Source: Salinisphaera hydrothermalis
Lineage (GTDB): Bacteria > Pseudomonadota > Gammaproteobacteria > Nevskiales > Salinisphaeraceae
DNA: 64,000 nt
NCBI RefSeq assembly: GCF_040361195.1
Contig: NZ_APNE01000001.1
Reading direction: 5' to 3' (one strand)
Part shown: in pieces, positions 16,320 through 25,045 of the stretch
Numbering within the stretch: the stretch's first letter is position 1
Layout: each line of letters starts with the position of its first letter
The notes under the pieces: generated by a model
What the model was told of the DNA's origin: nothing
Databases searched by the model: none
Seen by the model: the letters and a program-made list of their open reading frames with translations, nothing else
Translations under genes and position numbers: made by a program

Positions 16320-17534
16320 CTAGGACGTGAGGTCGAGCGTGCCGATGGCCGCGTCCAGCTTGGCCATGCCCTCGCGGATATCATTCTCGGGAATGATCAG
16401 CGAGGGCGCGAAGCGCAGCACGTTCGGCCCGGCCACCAGTAGCATCAGGCCCTGCTTGATGGCGGCGGCCAGCGTCGCGCGGCCCTGTTCGTGGTAGCGC
16501 TCGTTGAATTCGGCGCCGATCAGCAGACCCTTGCCGCGGATGTCGGCGAAGCAGTCGTACTTGGCATTGATCCGCTCGAGTTCCTCGCGAAAGATCGTGG
16601 CGCGCTGCGCGACACCGGCCAGCACGTCCGGCCGGCCGATGGTCTCGACGGCCGCCAGCGCCACCGCACAGGCCAGCGGATTGCCGCCATAAGTAGAGCC
16701 GTGGGTGCCGACCACGAATACCTCGGCCACCTTATCGGTGGTCAGCATCGCGCCGATCGGGAAGCCGCCGCCGAGCGCCTTGGCGCTGGTGAGGATGTCG
16801 GGCGTGACGCCGTAGCCCATGTAGGCGTACAGCTCGCCGGTGCGACCGACGCCGCACTGGACCTCGTCGAAGATCAGCAGCGCATCGTAATCGTCGGCCA
16901 GCTGGCGCAACCCGGCCAGAAATGCCGGATCGCCGGGGGTGACCCCGCCTTCGCCCTGGACCGGCTCGACCATGATCGCGCAGGTATTAGCATCGACCAG
17001 CTCACGCGCCGATTCCAGGTTGTTGTACTCGCCGTGGACGATACCGCCCGGCACCGGGCCGAAGCCTTGGGTGTACTTTTCCTGGCCGCCGACCGATACG
17101 GTAAACCAGGTCCGGCCGTGGAAGGAGCGACGGAAGGACACGATCTTGTCCTTGTGTGCGCCGAACTTGTCGTGGGCATAACGGCGCGCCAGCTTCAGCG
17201 CGGCCTCGTTGGCCTCGCCGCCGGAATTGGAAAAGAACACCTTGTCGGCAAAGGTCGACTCGACCAGGGTTCGGGCCAGCCGCAGGGCCGGCTCGTTGGT
17301 ATAGACGTTCGACAGATGCCAGAGCTGTTGGCCCTGCGTGGTCAGCGCCTCGACCAGGGCCGGATGGCAATGGCCGAGCGCGTTGACCGCGATGCCGCCG
17401 GCAAAGTCGATGTATTCCTCGCCGTCCTGATCCCACAGGCGGCTGCCTTCGCCGCGGACCGGCACGACGGCCTGCGGGTTGTAGTTGGGCAGCATGTAGT
17501 GGTTGAAGTCTTCGCGGGAGGGCGTCCAGTCCAT
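16320..17534 (-). CDS. astC: Succinylornithine transaminase
   Basis: A 404-aa class-III PLP aminotransferase; AST step 3, N-succinylornithine plus 2-oxoglutarate to N-succinylglutamate semialdehyde plus glutamate. The PLP lysine is in TSAKALGGGFPIGAM; the cofactor Asp is in LIFDEVQCGVGRTG; the phosphate-binding SGGEANEAALKLARRY is present. It begins MDWTPSREDFNHYMLPNYNP, giving ATG 17534 rather than the longer open frame. The enzyme is near-identical in type to acetylornithine aminotransferase (ArgD/AruC); the role is set by its place as first gene of the ast operon. Confidence 0.9.
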   Translation of the reverse strand: MDWTPSREDFNHYMLPNYNPQAVVPVRGEGSRLWDQDGEEYIDFAGGIAVNALGHCHPALVEALTTQGQQLWHLSNVYTNEPALRLARTLVESTFADKVFFSNSGGEANEAALKLARRYAHDKFGAHKDKIVSFRRSFHGRTWFTVSVGGQEKYTQGFGPVPGGIVHGEYNNLESARELVDANTCAIMVEPVQGEGGVTPGDPAFLAGLRQLADDYDALLIFDEVQCGVGRTGELYAYMGYGVTPDILTSAKALGGGFPIGAMLTTDKVAEVFVVGTHGSTYGGNPLACAVALAAVETIGRPDVLAGVAQRATIFREELERINAKYDCFADIRGKGLLIGAEFNERYHEQGRATLAAAIKQGLMLLVAGPNVLRFAPSLIIPENDIREGMAKLDAAIGTLDLTS

Positions 17535-17697
17535 GGCTTGATGTCCGGTGTTCGGGCCAGTTCGTAAGCGCGTTATTGTCGCGCTTTGCGTGCGTCGGGT
17601 CACGCTGCCCGTCCAATTCTCGGTCGTTCCAGTGATTTAGCGCGGATAGTGTCGATCGAACCAGCTCTGTTCCAAGGGAGAACAGGACCAGCACAAG

Positions 17698-17737
17698 ACC
17701 AATTGGTATTTTACTGGTATTTAATAGGCTCTATAGT
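17698..17737 (+). promoter_or_regulatory. Candidate operator/promoter region of the GntR gene
   Basis: An ACCAATTGGT palindrome (17698-17707) overlaps a direct repeat TGGTATTT (17704-17711 and 17715-17722), one helical turn apart. A -10-like TATAGT lies at 17732-17737, about 25 bases before the regulator start. This AT-rich patch separates the divergent ast operon and nag operon, so it could serve either. The assignment is from position and symmetry only. Confidence 0.35.
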
Positions 17738-17761
17738 GGCTCGAAAATCATTGCGGTATTC

Positions 17762-18508
17762 ATGCCCATGGACCCTCGGCTCGCCCGCATCCAGCTCGAC
17801 AATGGCATCGCGACACCGCTGTATCACCAGCTGGCGCAACAGCTCGGTGAGTCGATCGAGGCCGGACACTGGCAGGCCGGGGAGGCTCTACCTTCGGAGC
17901 GCACCCTGGCCGAGACGCTGAGCATTTCGCGAATCACGGCCCGCAAGGCGCTGGAACAGCTGGCGCAACAAGGTTTGATCCGACGTACGCATGGCTCGGG
18001 CACGTTCATCGCGCCCCGTTTCAACGAGCCGCTGACCCGACTGTCCAGTTTCACCGAACTGCTGGCCCAGCGCGGCTTCACGCCGAGCTCGCGCTGGTTG
18101 TCGCGGCGAATCGAGTGGCCCACCAGCGAAGAAGCATTCCGTCTGGGATTGCGGGGCGATGTACAGATCGCGCGGTTGAAACGCCTGCGTCTGGCCGACG
18201 ACGTGGTCATGGCGGTCGAAGAAACCTGCCTGCCTGTATCGATACTGCCGGAACCGGAGACCGTTGGGTCGTCGCTCTACAAGACGCTCGATGATCTCGG
18301 CCGCCCGATCATGCGCGCTTTACAGCACATCACGGCGGTCAACGCCGATGCCGAAACCGCGGCTCTGGTTTCTGTGCCCACGGGCCAGGCGCTACTCGAG
18401 GTCACCCGATTGGGCTATCTGGCCGATGGTTCGCCGGCCGAACTGAGCGTCAGCTACTGCCGCACGCATTACTACGACTTCATGGTCGAACTGCATCGGC
18501 GTCGCTGA
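17762..18508 (+). CDS. GntR/HutC-family regulator of GlcNAc catabolism
   Basis: A 248-aa GntR-family repressor. The N-terminal winged helix (YHQLAQQLGESIEAGHWQAGEALPSERTLAETLSISRITARKALEQL...GLIRRTHGSGTFI) is at about residues 20-90. The remaining ~160 residues are a UTRA (chorismate-lyase-like) effector domain, ending SVSYCRTHYYDFMVEL, as in NagR/HutC proteins. NagR members sense GlcNAc-6-P or GlcN-6-P. It is the first gene of a run encoding transport, kinase, deaminase and deacetylase for GlcNAc, so this role is strongly implied by context. A second in-frame ATG two codons in is an alternative start. Confidence 0.85.
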   Translation: MPMDPRLARIQLDNGIATPLYHQLAQQLGESIEAGHWQAGEALPSERTLAETLSISRITARKALEQLAQQGLIRRTHGSGTFIAPRFNEPLTRLSSFTELLAQRGFTPSSRWLSRRIEWPTSEEAFRLGLRGDVQIARLKRLRLADDVVMAVEETCLPVSILPEPETVGSSLYKTLDDLGRPIMRALQHITAVNADAETAALVSVPTGQALLEVTRLGYLADGSPAELSVSYCRTHYYDFMVELHRRR

Positions 18509-18603
18509 GCGTGGTGGCCAGCACGCCTGAATCGACCGGCGCGCTTGCCGGCGGGCGCAGCGCTGCCACCAAGCCGGCGTGCCGGATAACGGCATTTTGA
18601 ATG

Positions 18604-18611
18604 GTGTACAC
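18604..18611. promoter_or_regulatory. Candidate GntR/HutC-type operator before the transporter gene
   Basis: GTGTACAC fits the GTNTANAC core reported for the HutC subfamily of GntR regulators. It lies in the 141-base gap after the regulator gene, 38 bases before the transporter start. It is a short motif, so position is most of the evidence. Confidence 0.4.
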
Positions 18612-18649
18612 GAACTGAAACGACGACGCGTCGTACTCGGAGGAGAGAC

Positions 18650-20032
18650 ATGACAGCCACAACACAAGACTCGTTTTCGCCGACTCGCCTGCCGGCCATG
18701 GCCTGGCTGGCGATCGCCATCGCCGCGCTCGGCGGCATGCTCTACGGCTATGACATCGGCATCATCGCCGGGGCGCTCGTGTTCATGAAGAGCGCGTTGT
18801 CGCTCTCGGGCTCGGAGATGTCGCTGATCGTGGCGGCGGTGCTGGGTGGTGGTTCGTTGGCCACGCTTATCGGTGGGCCGATCGCCGATGCCATCGGGCG
18901 CAAGGCGACGCTGTTGATTTCCGGCGTCGTATTCGCCATTGGCGTGATCGTGACCGCCATGGCGGCCGGTTACGTCGGCGCGCTCGGTGGCCGCTTGATT
19001 CAGGGCATCGGCGTCGGGCTGGTCACCATCGTGGTGCCGCTGTATCTGGTCGAGGTCATGCCGCCGGCGATCCGCGGGCGCAGCGTGACGCTTTTCCAGC
19101 TGTTCCTGACTTTCGGCATTCTGGCGGGCTATCTGGTCGGCTATTTCTTCAACGGCACTGGCGACTGGCGGGCGATGTTCATCACCGCGCTGGTGCCGGC
19201 TGTGGCCTTCGTGCTGCTCGGGCTCGTACTGCCGAAATCGCCGCGCTGGCTGATCAAGAAAGGCCGCCCGGACGAAGCCCGCGCCGCGCTCGCCCGCACC
19301 CACAGCGCGGAGGAAACCGAATCCACCTTCAACGAGCTGGCCGCTCAGACCGACGATGACGGCGTGTCGGCCCGCTGGTCGCTTTTGCTCGCACCCGGCT
19401 ATCGGCGTGCCTTCTTTCTGGCCCTGGGTATCGGCCTGCTCAACCAGCTCACCGGCATCAACACCTTGCTGCAGTTCAATACCGTCATCCTCGACCAGTC
19501 CGGCCTGTCCGGCGGCGCGACGGCGGTGCTCGGAAGTGTGACGGTGGGCCTGACCAACTTCGTGGTCACCATCATCGGCCTGGTGCTTATCGATCGCGTC
19601 GGCCGGCGGCCGCTGCTGGTGTTGGGTACCGCCGGGGCGACCGTGGCGCTCGCGTTCATGGCGCTGATTCATCTGTTCACCGTGCCGTCGCTGTTCCAGG
19701 GCTATGCCACGCTGGCCGGGCTGATCGGCTTCGTCATTTTCTTTGCCATCGGGCCGGGTATCGTGGTCTGGCTGGCGATTTCGGAAGTGCTGCCACTGGC
19801 GATCCGGGCCAAGGGCATGGCCGTGGCGCTGTTCGCCAACTCGCTGATGTCGGCGATTCTGGCGGCCGTGTTCATGGATATCGTGTCGGTGGCCGGTTAT
19901 GCGGGGGCGTTCGGCTTGCTGGCGGTCGCGGTGTTCATCTACATGCTGGTCGCGATCTTCCCCTTGCCGGAGACCAAGGGCCGCAAACTGGAAGAGATCG
20001 AGACGCATTTTCTGGGAGAAGCGCATGGCTGA
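18650..20032 (+). CDS. MFS sugar:H+ symporter, probable GlcNAc transporter
   Basis: A 460-aa, 12-helix transporter of the sugar-porter family (XylE/GalP type). Marks: GYDIGIIAGAL in helix 1, GGPIADAIGRK between helices 2 and 3, GRLIQGIGVGL, PESPRW-like PKSPRWLIKKG after helix 6, QLTGINTLLQF in helix 7, DRVGRRPLL, and PETKGRKLEEIE near the end. An AGGAGAG box is 2-8 bases before the ATG. Its place before the GlcNAc kinase gene makes GlcNAc the likely substrate; the family itself mostly carries hexoses and pentoses. Confidence 0.83.
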   Translation: MTATTQDSFSPTRLPAMAWLAIAIAALGGMLYGYDIGIIAGALVFMKSALSLSGSEMSLIVAAVLGGGSLATLIGGPIADAIGRKATLLISGVVFAIGVIVTAMAAGYVGALGGRLIQGIGVGLVTIVVPLYLVEVMPPAIRGRSVTLFQLFLTFGILAGYLVGYFFNGTGDWRAMFITALVPAVAFVLLGLVLPKSPRWLIKKGRPDEARAALARTHSAEETESTFNELAAQTDDDGVSARWSLLLAPGYRRAFFLALGIGLLNQLTGINTLLQFNTVILDQSGLSGGATAVLGSVTVGLTNFVVTIIGLVLIDRVGRRPLLVLGTAGATVALAFMALIHLFTVPSLFQGYATLAGLIGFVIFFAIGPGIVVWLAISEVLPLAIRAKGMAVALFANSLMSAILAAVFMDIVSVAGYAGAFGLLAVAVFIYMLVAIFPLPETKGRKLEEIETHFLGEAHG

Positions 20033-20918
20033 TCGCGAGCCGCGCGTGTTCATCGGCGTCGACGGCGGCGCGAGCAAGACGCGCGTCGTCGCGCTCGACG
20101 CCGCCGGACAGCTGCTGGGCACGGCCAACGGCGCGGCCGCTACGCTCAATGGCCGGGCCGATACCAGCTGGGCGACGATCCTTGAAACGATCCGCGCCAT
20201 CGAGACGCTGGCCAACCTCGATCTGGCCGACGCCAGCGTGGTGGTCGGCATCGCCGGCACCGAGATCGCGCCGGCCTATCGCGCCTTCCTGGCAGCGGCG
20301 CCGGCCTGCGGCGCGCTCAAGGTGGTCTCGGATGCGCATATCGCCTGTGCCGGGGCCCACGACGGCGGCAATGGTGCGATCGTATCGGTCGGCACGGGCG
20401 TGGTCGGCTTCTGTCGCGACGGCGAGACAACCGCGCGCGCCGGCGGCTGGGGCTTCCCCCACGACGATCGCGGTTCCGGCGCCTGGCTCGGCATGGAGGC
20501 GGTCGGCCACGCGCTGGCGGCCGCCGACGGGCGCCGCATGCGGGACGCGCTGGCCGAGCGTCTGCTGGCCGATTTCAATAATGATCCCGGCGCGCTCGCC
20601 GGTTGGGCCTGTAGCGCGCACGCCGGAGATTTTGCCGGCTATGCCCGCGCGGTGGTCGAACTGGCTGGCCACGGCGAGGCCAGCGCGAATGCGTTGCTGG
20701 ATACCGCGGGGCAGCATGTCTCGGCCGTCGCTCGTGCGCTCATCGGCGATCACGCCGATCTGGCGCTGGCGTTGACCGGCGGCCTCGCCGAGACCATTGC
20801 GCCGCGCCTCGATGCCGACCTACAGGCCCGATCCATACCGGCGGTCCACGACGGCGCTCACGGCGCGGCGTTGATGGCGCGCCAATCTTTTATGACTTCA
20901 CCGGAGACCGGTTCATGA
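20025..20918 (+). CDS. nagK: N-acetylglucosamine kinase (BadF/BadG ATPase family)
   Basis: A 297-aa ASKHA-fold kinase, cytoplasmic, phosphorylating imported GlcNAc to GlcNAc-6-P. Phosphate-1 motif FIGVDGGASKTRVVALD at residues ~8-24, VSDAHIACAGAH with the likely catalytic Asp, GAIVSVGTGVVGF, and GWGFPHDDRGSGAWLGMEAV are the hallmarks of the eukaryote-type NAGK/BadF group. The ATG lies inside the transporter's last codons (8-base overlap), and its end overlaps the next ATG (ATGA), so the four catabolic genes form one tight operon. Glucosamine kinase is the alternative. Confidence 0.85.
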   Translation: MADREPRVFIGVDGGASKTRVVALDAAGQLLGTANGAAATLNGRADTSWATILETIRAIETLANLDLADASVVVGIAGTEIAPAYRAFLAAAPACGALKVVSDAHIACAGAHDGGNGAIVSVGTGVVGFCRDGETTARAGGWGFPHDDRGSGAWLGMEAVGHALAAADGRRMRDALAERLLADFNNDPGALAGWACSAHAGDFAGYARAVVELAGHGEASANALLDTAGQHVSAVARALIGDHADLALALTGGLAETIAPRLDADLQARSIPAVHDGAHGAALMARQSFMTSPETGS

Positions 20919-21964
20919 GCTCGACCACTCTCATGCGGCAGGAAATGCTCGAAACCCCCGAGCGCTTGGCCGACCAATGGACGGCCAACCGCGATGCCAT
21001 TGCCGCCATCGCCGCCGACCTGACCGCCCGCCCGGACGCGCCCTGGTGGGTAACGGCCCGCGGCAGTTCATCGCATGCCGGGGCGTTCTTCGCCGCCGCC
21101 GCCGGGCTGGGTGCCGGGCGCGTGGTCGGCGAGATCACGCCCAGCCTGTTCACCGTCTATGGCCAGAAACCGAGGCTGGCCGGCGCGGTGGTGATGGCGA
21201 TCTCGCAGTCCGGCGCTGGCTCGGATATCAATGCGGTGGTGGAAGCCGCCAACGCGACCGGTGCCCTCACGCTCGGCCTGACCAATGACCCGGCATCGCA
21301 ACTGGCGGCGACCGCGGCGCATACCATCGATCTGGCCATGGGGCCGGAAAAAGCCGTGGCCGCGACCAAAACTTATCTCGGCACGCTGGCGGCCGCGGCC
21401 CGGCTGGTCGCGACCGTGGCCAATGACCAGGAACTGGAAGCCGCGCTCGAGCGCTTGCCGGCCACGCTGGCCGATCGGCGCGACCACCAGCCCCCGCTGG
21501 AGGCGTCTGCGCTCGAGGCCTTCGATAAGCCGGGCTTCGTGCTCGGCCGCGGTGTCAGCCTCGGCATCGCGCGCGAGGTCGCCCTCAAGTTCAAGGAAGT
21601 CTGCGTCACGCCGGCCGAGTCCTTTTCGGCGGCCGAGTTCATCCATGGCCCGCTCACGCTGGTCGGGCCCGGCACGCCGGTGCTCATGATTTGTCTGGAC
21701 GACGCCACGCGCCCCGGCCTGATCGACACGGCGCATCGGCTGGCGGAGCTTGAGGCCAACGTAACGCTGCTCGGCCCGGATCTCGACGACGTCGAGCCAG
21801 CCGCGCATCTGTCGGTGATCAGCCGGCCGGCGACCGGCAATGTGTTCACCGATGCCATCGCGATGGCCTTCGATTGCTACGGCGCGCTGGAAGCACGCGC
21901 GGTGGCGCTTGGTTACGATCCCGACCAGCCGCCCAACGTGCGCAAGGTCACGAGTACTTATTGA
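20915..21964 (+). CDS. Glucosamine-6-phosphate deaminase, SIS type (NagB-II)
   Basis: A 349-aa protein with two SIS (sugar isomerase) domains, the architecture of the GlmS isomerase half without the amidotransferase domain. Marks: WWVTARGSSSHAGAFFAA (first sugar-phosphate site), AISQSGAGSDINAVVEAA, GPEKAVAATKTYLGTL, GRGVSLGIAREVALKFKEVCVTPAESFSAAEFIHGP, and a C-terminal PPNVRKVTSTY. In GlcNAc operons this family (NagB-II) replaces the unrelated NagB, making fructose-6-P and ammonia from GlcN-6-P. It sits between kinase and deacetylase genes with ATGA and one-base overlaps. Confidence 0.88.
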   Translation: MSSTTLMRQEMLETPERLADQWTANRDAIAAIAADLTARPDAPWWVTARGSSSHAGAFFAAAAGLGAGRVVGEITPSLFTVYGQKPRLAGAVVMAISQSGAGSDINAVVEAANATGALTLGLTNDPASQLAATAAHTIDLAMGPEKAVAATKTYLGTLAAAARLVATVANDQELEAALERLPATLADRRDHQPPLEASALEAFDKPGFVLGRGVSLGIAREVALKFKEVCVTPAESFSAAEFIHGPLTLVGPGTPVLMICLDDATRPGLIDTAHRLAELEANVTLLGPDLDDVEPAAHLSVISRPATGNVFTDAIAMAFDCYGALEARAVALGYDPDQPPNVRKVTSTY

Positions 21965-23139
21965 TGCATACGTCGACCAACGACACGCCGCGCCGCTGGC
22001 AGCTGCGCGGCGCACGGGTTCATGGCGGCGCAGCGGATGTGCGCGCGATCACCATCGCCGGCACGCGCATCGACGTTCCCGATGCGGATGCGCCGGCGAT
22101 CGATTTGCCGGCCGATTGGCATGTGGCCCCCGGTTTCATCGATGCCCATATCCACGGCGCGCTCGGCGCCGACGTGATGGACGCCGATGCCGACGGGCTC
22201 GCCCGTATCGCGCGTTATCTGCCGGCCGAGGGCACGACGTCGTTTCTGGCCACCACGATGACCGGACCGGCGGCTGCGATCGAAGCCGCGCTGCGGGTAA
22301 CGGCGGATTTCGAATCCGCGCCCGGGGCGGCCGAAATGCTCGGCGTGCATCTGGAAGGCCCGTTTGTGGATCGCGACAAGGCGGGCGCCCAGCCGGCCGA
22401 GCACATGATCGCGCCGGATATCGACCGGTTCGATCGCTGGCAGGCGGCCGCCGCCGGTGGCATTCGTGTGGTGACGCTGGCGCCGGAGCAGCCGGGCGGC
22501 GACGCGCTGGTCGCGCATCTGTTCCGACACGGCGTCCGGGCCTCCATCGGGCATTCCAGCTGCAGCGCCGCCCAGGCCGAAGCGGCGATCGCGGCCGGCG
22601 CGAATCGTGGCACGCATCTGTTCAATGCCATGAACGGCCTGCACCATCGCGAGCCGGGCGCGGCCTGCGCGCTGCTGACGAATCCGGCCGCGCGCAGTGA
22701 AATCATCGCCGACGGCCTGCATGTGACGCCGGCGATGGTGAAGCTGGCGTATGCCGCGGCTGGCCGCGATCGTCTGATGGCGATCACCGATGCCATGCGG
22801 GCCAAGGGCCTGGGCGACGGCGACTACGAACTGGGCGGCCAGCCGGTCACGGTGAAAAACGGCGAAGCGCGGCTGGCCGACGGCACCCTGGCCGGCAGCG
22901 TGCTGACCTTCGACGACGCCTTCCGCAACCTGCTGGATTTCACCGGCTGTGAACTGGCCGATGCCATCGCGATGACGAGCACCAACGCCGCGGCCGATCT
23001 CGGCGTGGCCGATCGCAAGGGCGCGCTGGCCGAAGGGTTCGACGCCGATCTGCTGGTGCTGGATGCCGAGCTTCGGGTTCGGCTGACAGTCTGCCGGGGC
23101 CGGGTCGCGCACGATCCGGAGCAGCGCGCCATCACTTGA
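21964..23139 (+). CDS. nagA: N-acetylglucosamine-6-phosphate deacetylase
   Basis: A 391-aa amidohydrolase-fold enzyme converting GlcNAc-6-P to GlcN-6-P and acetate. Conserved pieces: APGFIDAHIHGALGADVMD, GVHLEGPFVDRDKAGAQ (metal Glu), ASIGHSSCSAAQA (His), GTHLFNAMNGLHHREPG (His), and the catalytic Asp in MAITDAM. I take ATG 21964, which overlaps the previous TGA by one base. It completes the pathway transporter, kinase, deacetylase, deaminase. Confidence 0.93.
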   Translation: MHTSTNDTPRRWQLRGARVHGGAADVRAITIAGTRIDVPDADAPAIDLPADWHVAPGFIDAHIHGALGADVMDADADGLARIARYLPAEGTTSFLATTMTGPAAAIEAALRVTADFESAPGAAEMLGVHLEGPFVDRDKAGAQPAEHMIAPDIDRFDRWQAAAAGGIRVVTLAPEQPGGDALVAHLFRHGVRASIGHSSCSAAQAEAAIAAGANRGTHLFNAMNGLHHREPGAACALLTNPAARSEIIADGLHVTPAMVKLAYAAAGRDRLMAITDAMRAKGLGDGDYELGGQPVTVKNGEARLADGTLAGSVLTFDDAFRNLLDFTGCELADAIAMTSTNAAADLGVADRKGALAEGFDADLLVLDAELRVRLTVCRGRVAHDPEQRAIT

Positions 23140-23268
23140 GACGTTCGCGGCTCGTCATCGCAATCTTGGACGATCGGGCATGGATGCGATCGAATCGAGC
23201 GGCCATCGAACGCGTGTTAGCTGCATACTGAAACGATCGCTGTGTCATTTCCCGAATCGAGGTTTGCG

Positions 23269-24333
23269 ATGCGTTACAACAAATTGGGCAACACCGGCCT
23301 GTTCGTCTCGGAGCTGTGCCTCGGCACGATGACTTTCGGCGGCCAGGGCGAGGTCTGGAGCCAGATCGGCGACCTGCAGCAGGCCGATGCCGAAAAGCTG
23401 GTCGGCCAGGCATTGGATGCCGGCATCAACTTCATCGATACCGCCGATGTGTATTCCGAAGGTCAGTCGGAGATCATCACCGGGCAGGCGTTGAAGAATC
23501 TGGGCGTGGCGCGCGACGAGGTCGTGGTGGCCACCAAGGTGTTCGGGCCGACCCAGAGCAGCGGCCCGGCCGCGACCGGCGTGAATACGCGCGGTGCGTC
23601 GCGCTATCACATCATGGAAGGCGTGAAGGCCAGCCTGAAACGGCTGCAGCTCGATCATCTCGATCTCTACCAGATCCACGGCTTCGATCCGGCCACGCCG
23701 ATCGAGGAGACCGTGCGTGCGTTGCATAACCTGGTCGAGCAGGGGCATGTGCGCTATGTGGGCGTCTCCAACTGGGCCGCCTGGCAGATCGTCAAGGCGC
23801 TCGGCATTGCCGAACGCCACGGCTGGAACCGCTTCGAATCGCTGCAGGCGTATTACACCCTGGCCGGGCGCGATCTGGAGCGCGAATTGGCGCCCATGCT
23901 GGAAAGCGAAAACCTGGGCCTGATGGTCTGGAGCCCGCTCGCCGGTGGCCTGCTCAGCGGCAAGTACGACCGCGAAACCGAGGGCGAGGCCGGCAGTCGG
24001 CGTACGACCTTCGATTTCCCGCCGGTCGATCGCGAGCGGGGTTTCGACTGCATCGACGTGATGCGCCAGATCGCCGACGCCAAGGGCGTCTCGGTCGCCC
24101 GTATTGCGCTGGCCTGGCTGTTGCACCAGCCGGTGGTGAGCAGCGTGATCATCGGCGCCAAGCGGCCCGATCAGCTGGACGACAACATCGGGGCCACCGA
24201 AGTCCAGCTGTCCGACGACGAACTCGCGCGTCTGAATGAAGTCAGCGCACTGCCGGCCGAATATCCGGGCTGGATGCTGGAGCGCCAGGGCGGTTATCGC
24301 CGCGAGCAGTTGGCCGAATCCAAGCGAGGTTGA
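23269..24333 (+). CDS. Aldo/keto reductase, YajO/Kvbeta-like
   Basis: A 354-aa NADPH-dependent (beta/alpha)8 oxidoreductase. The AKR start YNKLGNTGLFVSELCLGTMTFGG, the catalytic Asp/Tyr in NFIDTADVYSEGQSE, Lys in VVATKVFGP, His in YQIHGFDP, and the C-terminal cofactor-binding SSVIIGAKRPDQLDDNI are all present. A GAGG box precedes ATG 23269. The substrate is probably a small aldehyde or ketone. It stands alone after the nag operon. Confidence 0.85.
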   Translation: MRYNKLGNTGLFVSELCLGTMTFGGQGEVWSQIGDLQQADAEKLVGQALDAGINFIDTADVYSEGQSEIITGQALKNLGVARDEVVVATKVFGPTQSSGPAATGVNTRGASRYHIMEGVKASLKRLQLDHLDLYQIHGFDPATPIEETVRALHNLVEQGHVRYVGVSNWAAWQIVKALGIAERHGWNRFESLQAYYTLAGRDLERELAPMLESENLGLMVWSPLAGGLLSGKYDRETEGEAGSRRTTFDFPPVDRERGFDCIDVMRQIADAKGVSVARIALAWLLHQPVVSSVIIGAKRPDQLDDNIGATEVQLSDDELARLNEVSALPAEYPGWMLERQGGYRREQLAESKRG

Positions 24334-24344
24334 CCCGTCTTGCG

Positions 24345-24377
24345 AGCCGGGCCTTGCCTGCCATGGGCGGCCCGGCT
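24345..24377. terminator. Hairpin after the aldo/keto reductase gene
   Basis: A perfect 9-bp stem AGCCGGGCC/GGCCCGGCT with a 15-nt loop lies 12 bases past the stop. No T-run follows. Possible terminator. Confidence 0.4.
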
Positions 24378-24409
24378 AACGTTCGAGCAAACAACGGGCC
24401 AGGCCGCTC

Positions 24410-25027
24410 ATGACCTTCGCTCCGGAACTCGCAACACTGGCTACCGTGCTGCTACTCGGGTGTATCAGCCCGGGGCCGGATTTCGTCGCCGTAACGTCAC
24501 ATGCGCTCGCCGATCGAGGTTCGGGGCTGCGGATTGCCTGCGGGATCGCCACCGCGATCACGCTCTGGGCCGCGCTGAGCGTGGCCGGCCTGGCCTTCGT
24601 CCTGTCTCGTATTGCCGTGCTCTATGAACTGGTACGACTGGCGGGCGCCGCGTTTCTCATTTATCTCGGCATTCGCATGCTGGTGACGACCTGGCGACGC
24701 CGTCCCTCCACGGTGGCACCGATGCGCGCCGCGCCCAGGCCGGGCTCGTTCAAGCGCGGTTTCCTGATCGGCATCACCAATCCGAAATCGGCGGTGTTCT
24801 TCAGTAGCCTGTTTGCGACGATCTTGCCCGCGCATGCGCCGGACTGGGTCTACGGCGCCACGATCGCGCTGGCGGCCGGCACCGCCCTGGGCTGGTTTGT
24901 CGTGGTGGCGCTGGCGTTTTCGCTCGGCCGGGTGCAACGGGTCTATGCCCGGGCGCGGCGCGGCATCGATACGGTCATGGGCACGCTGCTGACGATGCTG
25001 GGGCTGCGACTCGCGCTGATTCGCTGA
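24410..25027 (+). CDS. LysE/RhtB-family exporter
   Basis: A 205-aa inner-membrane protein with about six hydrophobic segments. The N-terminal signature ATVLLLGCISPGPDFVAVTSHALADRGSGLRIACGIATA is the LysE/RhtB hallmark, and GFLIGITNPKSAVFFSSLFATI is the conserved helix-4 region. Family members export amino acids (lysine, homoserine, threonine, leucine) or related compounds. Specificity cannot be predicted. Confidence 0.85.
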   Translation: MTFAPELATLATVLLLGCISPGPDFVAVTSHALADRGSGLRIACGIATAITLWAALSVAGLAFVLSRIAVLYELVRLAGAAFLIYLGIRMLVTTWRRRPSTVAPMRAAPRPGSFKRGFLIGITNPKSAVFFSSLFATILPAHAPDWVYGATIALAAGTALGWFVVVALAFSLGRVQRVYARARRGIDTVMGTLLTMLGLRLALIR

Positions 25028-25045
25028 ACGGCCCGCGAGGCGGTG

